A program made the translations under genes and the position numbers. The notes under the pieces were generated by a model that worked only from the letters and a program-made list of their open reading frames with translations, did not search any database and was not told the origin of the DNA. From Nonlabens arenilitoris (lineage in GTDB: Bacteria; Bacteroidota; Bacteroidia; Flavobacteriales; Flavobacteriaceae), in NCBI RefSeq assembly GCF_002954765.1, contig NZ_MTPW01000001.1, positions 2,431,501-2,495,500 of the forward strand: a stretch of DNA of 64,000 nucleotides, in the 5' to 3' direction. This document shows positions 59,468-64,000 of the stretch, one piece after another. Position 1 is the stretch's first letter, and each line of letters begins with the position of its first letter.

Positions 59468-59932
59468 TTAAAAACGTATTGAAAGTCCTATAGAGTTACC
59501 TGTTGAAAAGAAAGACAGTTGAGTTGGAATATAGGCAGAGTCTGTCAGGCCTGAATTATAGATGTCTACTGCGGTATCTATTTTTCTAGTCTGTTTTATA
59601 TTGATAGGAATGGCGATTACTATCAATCCTGCACCTAGAAACCCTTGTACGTTATCAAAATTTTTTCCAGCAATTAAATTTCCTAGTTGATATCCTATTA
59701 ATGCGCCACCGGCAAACCCTAATATTTGAGATATACCTCTATATTGTCTAGCATCGTACAACAATCTATGGGCCTCTTTATTAGATTCTAAAACTCTATC
59801 TAAGTCAGAAATATTTAGAAAATCATCACCTAATTGATAGTGATAGCCACCAGTGGATATTTTTTTTATTTCTTGTCCTTGTGATATGATAAGATTAAAA
59901 ACTAATAATAGTAAGGTAACGGTGGTCTTCAT
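59468..59932 (-). CDS. exported protein with a glycine-rich membrane segment
   Basis: The 154-residue product has a signal peptide (LLLLVFNLIISQGQ), a helical stretch, then a glycine-rich hydrophobic pair at about 70-110 (GISQILGFAGGALIGYQLG, GFLGAGLIVIAIPI). It ends in a beta-like tail IGLSIRF, which looks like an outer-membrane C-terminus. No family is recognised. It is a single gene 84 nt downstream (in its own direction) of nothing obvious, and 118 nt from the divergent DUF3095 gene. Confidence 0.6.
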   Translation of the reverse strand: MKTTVTLLLLVFNLIISQGQEIKKISTGGYHYQLGDDFLNISDLDRVLESNKEAHRLLYDARQYRGISQILGFAGGALIGYQLGNLIAGKNFDNVQGFLGAGLIVIAIPINIKQTRKIDTAVDIYNSGLTDSAYIPTQLSFFSTGNSIGLSIRF

Positions 59933-60050
59933 AATTCAATTTTATAGCGTATTAAATGTATGCTTTTTCTGTTTAAGTTAAGAGTTTTTAAAGGACAATT
60001 AGGTTTTGCAGGACTATTGTCTCGCATGATTAATAAATGTAAGTTTGAAT

Positions 60051-61184
60051 ATGACAAATAATGACTTTTATCGTAATTTATTCATCCAGCATATGCCTAT
60101 TCAAGAGGTGTTGTTAGATCCTTCATTATTTGAAAATGTACCAGACAACTGGAATATCATTGTTACTGATGTGCAAAATTCAACTGCCGCAGTAGGTGCA
60201 GGAAATCATCAATTAGTTAATCTAGCTGCCACAGGTAGTATTGTGGCATGTCTTAATATAGCAAGAGATCATCAAGTGATGATACCGTTTTTTTTTGGTG
60301 GTGATGGAGCAACGATAATAGTCCCAGATCTGATACTTAAAGAATGTTTACATGCGCTTATCTTGCATCAAGAGAATTGTCAATCTAATTTTGATTTCTT
60401 TTTGAGAGTTGATTCTTGTAAAGTAGGCGACATGTATAAAAACGGCGCTACATTAAAAATTACTAAAGTAAAATTGAATGATTTACATATCATTCCTGTG
60501 GTACTAGGTGATGCGCTACAAATGGCCGAAGATGAAGTGAAGTCTAGAAGTCGGAAGATGACATTATTTGATATTCCTTATAACCTCAATTTAAAAGGAA
60601 TGGAGTGTAAATGGGATAAGATTGCTCCACCAGTAGATGATAATGAAATTTTGACTCTTATAATCAAAGCTGAAACCACGAATTTACAAAGCTCTATATA
60701 TAGTGAAGTTTTATCTAAAATGGAGACTATTTATGGTGATGTAAAAAAAAGACATCCCATTACTAGTGAAAAATTGATAATGATTAATAGTCTAGATCAG
60801 CTCAAAAGCGAAGTCTTAATGAAGTTCTCTGAACTTAAATGGAAAGAAGTGCTAACCAGCGCCTTGCGCTCTATTATGGCCCGATGGTATTTAAAAAATA
60901 ATAAAAAAGGACGTGATTATTTAAGAGAATTACCAGAGTTAACAGAATCTCTAATGGTAGATGGTACCATTAATACAGTTATATCTGGAACAAAAAAACA
61001 ACGTGAATTATTGCTGTTTGAATTACAGTCAATGCAGGATAAAGGTTTGTTGCGTTACGGTTTTTATGTAAGTAAAACTAGTATTCTATCGTGTTATGTG
61101 ACAGCTATTGATGACTATCATGTACACTTTTTAGATGGTGATCAAGGTGGTTATACACAAGCTTCCAAATTACTAAAAGTCTAA
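60051..61184 (+). CDS. DUF3095 family protein
   Basis: I start at ATG 60051, six bases after an in-frame TTG. The 377-residue protein matches DUF3095: WNIIVTDVQNSTAAVGAGNH at about 34-53 and FFFGGDGATIIVP at about 82-94. These two segments resemble the metal- and nucleotide-binding parts of class III nucleotide cyclases (D-x-x-x-S-T, then FGGDG). The C-terminal half has DIPYNLNLKGMECKW, KRHPITSEKL and a basic helix. Whether it makes a cyclic nucleotide is not known. It ends at a bidirectional terminator shared with gap. Confidence 0.85.
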   Translation: MTNNDFYRNLFIQHMPIQEVLLDPSLFENVPDNWNIIVTDVQNSTAAVGAGNHQLVNLAATGSIVACLNIARDHQVMIPFFFGGDGATIIVPDLILKECLHALILHQENCQSNFDFFLRVDSCKVGDMYKNGATLKITKVKLNDLHIIPVVLGDALQMAEDEVKSRSRKMTLFDIPYNLNLKGMECKWDKIAPPVDDNEILTLIIKAETTNLQSSIYSEVLSKMETIYGDVKKRHPITSEKLIMINSLDQLKSEVLMKFSELKWKEVLTSALRSIMARWYLKNNKKGRDYLRELPELTESLMVDGTINTVISGTKKQRELLLFELQSMQDKGLLRYGFYVSKTSILSCYVTAIDDYHVHFLDGDQGGYTQASKLLKV

Positions 61185-61253
61185 TGCTCAAAATATATTA
61201 GATCTAATTAAATTATGTTCTTTTATAATGTAAAACTGTTTTGAAACGAATAA

Positions 61254-61283
61254 AAAAAGCCATCTCTATAGAGATGGCTTTTT
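61254..61283. terminator. bidirectional terminator between DUF3095 and gap
   Basis: A perfect stem of GCCATCTC around TATA, extended by five A/T pairs on each side, between convergent genes. Confidence 0.85.
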
Positions 61284-61302
61284 AAATTTATTATCAGCAA
61301 TT

Positions 61303-62751
61303 TTAATAGTATGTGAATCGTCTTACTTTAGCAATATATTTTGCAAGTCTTATTACTTGATGACTGTATCCATACTCATTATCATACCATACATACAACA
61401 CGACGTTTTTACCGTCTGCACTTACAATTGTTGCATTAGAATCAAATATAGATGGAGCGTTAGAGCCTATTATGTCACTAGAAACTAATTCATTATCAAT
61501 TGAATATTTGATTTGCTCTACAAGATCACCTTCTAGTGCATACTTTTTCATGATTTGATTAATACCTTCTTTACTAGTAACTGTTTCTAATTCTAGATTT
61601 AAGATAGCAAGAGACCCATTAGGCACGGGAACACGTATTGCATTAGAGGTTAATTTACCTTCAAATGATGGTAAGGCTTTACTGACCGCTTTACCAGCAC
61701 CTGTCTCAGTAATAACCATATTTAAAGCAGCTGCACGACCACGGCGGTATTTACTGTGCATATTATCTACTAGATTTTGATCATTGGTATAAGCGTGTAT
61801 GGTCTCTAAGTGTCCTTTTACCACACCGAAGGTGTCTTCTACAGCCTTTAATACTGGTGTAATAGCATTAGTCGTACAGCTAGCAGCAGAGAAAATATCT
61901 ACTTGATCTGGATCATTCTCTAACTGGTTAACACCATGTACAATATTAGGGATTCCTTTACCTGGAGCCGTTAATAATACTTTATGAGCACCTTTAGCTT
62001 TTAAATGACGAGCTAGTGCTTCATCATCTCTAAAAGCTCCAGTATTATCTATAATTAATGCATCATTAATACCATAAGAGGTATAGTCAATATCTTCAGG
62101 AGCATTTGCACTAATCATTTTAACGGTAGTACCATTTATAATGAGAGATTCATTTGCAACATCAAAACTTACAGTTCCAGAAAAATCACCATGTACAGAA
62201 TCTTGTGCAAGTAGAGAAGCACGTTTTTCTAAAACGGTCTCATCGATTTTACCACGAGTTACTATAGCTCTTAATCTTAACTGGCTACCTTTTCCGGCCT
62301 TAGTCATTAACTCGCGAGCTAATAAGCGACCAATTCTACCAAAACCGTATAATACCACATCCTTAGGCTTGATATCATTTGCTTGTTGTGCATCACCTAA
62401 TTTACTAGCAACAAATGCGGTCGCATTTTGATAGTCATTATCTTCTAGATGGTACTCATAAGTTAATTTACCTATGTCTAGTTTTGCAGGAGGCATGTCT
62501 AATTGTAGAATAGCCTGAGCTATTTCTACACTATCAAAAACCGATATAGGCTTTTGTACAAACTCACCAGCATACTCATGCAGGTTGATGATCTCACTCA
62601 CGTTACGATCAATCAATTGATTTCTAAAAAGCACCAGCTCTATAGACTTATCATACCATAAATCACTTACGGCTTTAATAAATGCAACTGCTGCGCGACG
62701 CCTATCAGTTTGAAAGGCGAGCTCTTTTTCATAAGTATCTAAGCTACTCAT
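61303..62751 (-). CDS. gap: glyceraldehyde-3-phosphate dehydrogenase, N-terminally extended
   Basis: The enzyme oxidises glyceraldehyde 3-phosphate with NAD(P) and phosphate, or runs in reverse for gluconeogenesis. The 482-residue protein has about 130 residues of extra helical sequence before the Rossmann motif GFGRIGRLL (about 136). The catalytic cysteine is in SAASCTTNAI, with a following IHAYTNDQ, GRAAALNM and WYDNEYGY. The ordinary enzyme is about 335 residues; the long form is common in Bacteroidota as a second GAPDH. A -7 box on the minus strand (TACTTTTG, 62783-62790) lies upstream. Cofactor preference is not visible. Confidence 0.92.
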   Translation of the reverse strand: MSSLDTYEKELAFQTDRRRAAVAFIKAVSDLWYDKSIELVLFRNQLIDRNVSEIINLHEYAGEFVQKPISVFDSVEIAQAILQLDMPPAKLDIGKLTYEYHLEDNDYQNATAFVASKLGDAQQANDIKPKDVVLYGFGRIGRLLARELMTKAGKGSQLRLRAIVTRGKIDETVLEKRASLLAQDSVHGDFSGTVSFDVANESLIINGTTVKMISANAPEDIDYTSYGINDALIIDNTGAFRDDEALARHLKAKGAHKVLLTAPGKGIPNIVHGVNQLENDPDQVDIFSAASCTTNAITPVLKAVEDTFGVVKGHLETIHAYTNDQNLVDNMHSKYRRGRAAALNMVITETGAGKAVSKALPSFEGKLTSNAIRVPVPNGSLAILNLELETVTSKEGINQIMKKYALEGDLVEQIKYSIDNELVSSDIIGSNAPSIFDSNATIVSADGKNVVLYVWYDNEYGYSHQVIRLAKYIAKVRRFTYY

Positions 62752-62915
62752 TGAATGGGTTTTTGTGGGTTTTATTTGGCTGCAAAAGTAATACTTCTAC
62801 AACGTTTTCGTAAATCGTTTTAACTAAAAATTTAGAGGCTTGTAATCATAGCTTTTATAAAATTTCATAAACTTCTAGCCTCAATCGTACTTAAGCGGTA
62901 ACTATTATTAAAAAA

Positions 62916-63377
62916 CTATTTATAAGCTTTCTTAATTTGATCCAGTCGTTTTTTATTATCACGATCTTTAATAGTTTCCCTTTTATCGTGTAGTTTCTTT
63001 CCTTTAGCTAGAGCGATATCCATTTTAGCAAGTCCTTTATCATTGATAAATAACTTAAGAGGTATAATTGTATTACCACTAGAGTTGACGTCTTTTTCTA
63101 GCTTTTTAAGCTCCTTACGGTTTAATAGTAGCTTGCGAGCTTGTTTAGGCTTATGATTAAAATAAGTTGCATGAGAGTATTCTTGTACAGTCATGTTAAT
63201 TATAAAAAGTTCGCCATTTGTAAATTCACAAAACGCCTCGGCTATACTAGCTTTACCTAAACGTATAGCTTTAATTTCTGTACCGCCCAAAACGATACCA
63301 GCCATATACTTATCCAGTATCTCGTATTCAAATCGTGCTTTACGATTTTTAATCTCTATGTTGTTCTTAAATTTCAT
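62916..63377 (-). CDS. smpB: SsrA (tmRNA)-binding protein SmpB
   Basis: SmpB carries tmRNA to stalled ribosomes. I start at ATG 63377 (MKFKNNIEIKNRKARFEYEI); the in-frame residues upstream reach into the promoter. The 153-residue protein has the family landmarks: YEILDKYMAGIVLGGTEIKA, then GKASIAEAFCEF, then HATYFNHKPKQARKLLLN, then LYINDKGLAKMDIALAKGKK and the basic tail KLHDKRETIKDRD. TATATTTG on the minus strand (63388-63395) is a likely -7 box. Confidence 0.93.
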   Translation of the reverse strand: MKFKNNIEIKNRKARFEYEILDKYMAGIVLGGTEIKAIRLGKASIAEAFCEFTNGELFIINMTVQEYSHATYFNHKPKQARKLLLNRKELKKLEKDVNSSGNTIIPLKLFINDKGLAKMDIALAKGKKLHDKRETIKDRDNKKRLDQIKKAYK

Positions 63378-63420
63378 ATAACATTGGCAAATATAATTTA
63401 ATGGTCCTAAGTCATCGTTA

Positions 63421-63428
63421 TATATTTG
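63421..63428 (+). promoter_or_regulatory. -7 box of the DUF6503-like gene, possibly leaderless
   Basis: TATATTTG lies 4 nt before ATG 63433, the same spacing as at 48041-48053. No TTG is found at the right distance upstream. Confidence 0.4.
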
Positions 63429-63432
63429 TGAA

Positions 63433-64000
63433 ATGAAAAAAATCATCTTTACATTTATTTGTATTTCTGCAGTTTTATTGCAATCCTGTGATAATAAGCC
63501 ATCCCTCAATGCAGACCAGATTATCGATAAAGCACTTCATGCACACGGTAGTGATTTATTAGAAAATTCTGTTATGGAGTTTAATTTTAGAGATATCGCA
63601 TATAAAGCGACACGCAATAGTGGTATCTATGAATTTACTAAAACACGTGCAACTGATTCTACTATCGTTATAGATATATTGAATAATGAAACGAGTAAAC
63701 GTACTATCAATAAAATCCCGCAAAAAATAGCAGATTCAACTATGGCTAATTATGCTAGTAGTGTGAATAGCGTCATTTATTTTGCTCAACTACCTTATAG
63801 TCTCAACGGTACCGCTGTTTATCGCAAATTAATAGGAGAGAAGATTATTAAAAATCAGCCTTACTATAAAATTAAGGTAACATTCGATCCTAATGGTGGT
63901 GGAGAAGATCATGAAGATGAATTTATATATTGGATACATAAAGAAACCTTCCATATAGATTATCTCGCATATTCTTATTGTGAAGAGGATTGTGGATATC
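63433..64000 (+). CDS. DUF6503-like lipoprotein, truncated by the window edge
   Basis: The frame opened by ATG 63433 is free of stops to the end of the window (189 codons). It starts MKKIIFTFICISAVLLQSC, a lipoprotein signal with the cysteine at residue 19, followed by ADQIIDKALHAHGSDLLENS. That opening, together with FRDIAYKATRN and, later, IKVTFDPNGGGEDHEDEFIY, fits the DUF6503 family of flavobacterial lipoproteins related in layout to LolA/LppX-type carriers. The role is unknown. The C-terminal part is outside the window. Confidence 0.75.
   Translation, partial: MKKIIFTFICISAVLLQSCDNKPSLNADQIIDKALHAHGSDLLENSVMEFNFRDIAYKATRNSGIYEFTKTRATDSTIVIDILNNETSKRTINKIPQKIADSTMANYASSVNSVIYFAQLPYSLNGTAVYRKLIGEKIIKNQPYYKIKVTFDPNGGGEDHEDEFIYWIHKETFHIDYLAYSYCEEDCGY

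Noticed and set aside
63378..63509. 44-residue N-terminal extension of SmpB
   Set aside because: SmpB normally begins at the KFKNN-type sequence; the extension covers the divergent promoter region.
1..64000. tRNA, rRNA or tmRNA genes
   Set aside because: None was seen by eye; the island sits in mnmE rather than in a tRNA gene.

Overview
The window looks like a chromosome segment of a marine-type member of the Flavobacteriaceae (Bacteroidota). Supporting signs are AT-rich DNA, Bacteroidota promoters of the TTG-N19/22-TAnnTTTG type, almost no Shine-Dalgarno sites, a T9SS sorting tail, HmuY/TonB-receptor genes and many families typical of the group (DUF6607, DUF6642, DUF6686, DUF6503). A 16-bp palindrome, CGCTTTCGCGAAAGCG, is scattered through the core DNA. 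Nonlabens/Dokdonia-like is my best guess, from memory only.

Layout. 0-2.8 kb: small secreted and membrane proteins. 2.8-15.7 kb: a type I restriction-modification operon (hsdM, hsdS, hsdR) with three extra defence-type genes between hsdS and hsdR (a KAP/YobI-like NTPase, a DUF262/HNH protein, a PD-(D/E)XK nuclease). 15.7-22 kb: a PH/SHOCT protein, a two-component system with a tiny lipoprotein, a PEGA lipoprotein and conserved unknowns. 22-30.5 kb: an iron/haem cluster, with a PepSY-flavodoxin reductase operon facing a TonB receptor, HmuY and a Fur-family regulator.

30.54-46.51 kb is an integrated island in the 3' end of mnmE. An 18-bp copy of the mnmE tail (FCIGK plus stop) lies at the far end, differing only at three synonymous positions. 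The island has a tyrosine integrase, excisionase-like proteins, a BT4734/DUF3987 replication protein, a nuclease, about 1.1 kb of strongly structured noncoding DNA, and a tightly coupled seven-gene operon: control-protein-like XRE regulator, two N4-cytosine-type methyltransferases, two uncharacterised proteins, an Fe-S/PD-(D/E)XK nuclease and a prokaryotic Argonaute. This operon is one of the two most interesting objects here.

46.5-64 kb is core again: mnmE, a nitroreductase, two tandem multi-pass membrane paralogues with a histidine kinase and response regulator, then an 870-bp gap holding four consecutive small-RNA-like units. Each unit has a -7-like box, a GGGGAAA start and a terminator hairpin, and two share a conserved upstream dyad. 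This is the second most interesting object. comM, an Hpt protein, a DEAD-box helicase, a secreted endonuclease, DUF3095, gap, smpB and a truncated DUF6503 lipoprotein follow.

Four genes or gene pieces are broken by what look like single-base losses in A/T homopolymers (1606-1612, 12578-12582, 37019-37023, 37362-37367). The shared pattern makes sequencing or assembly error as likely as real decay. All family names come from reading sequences by eye; no database search was run.
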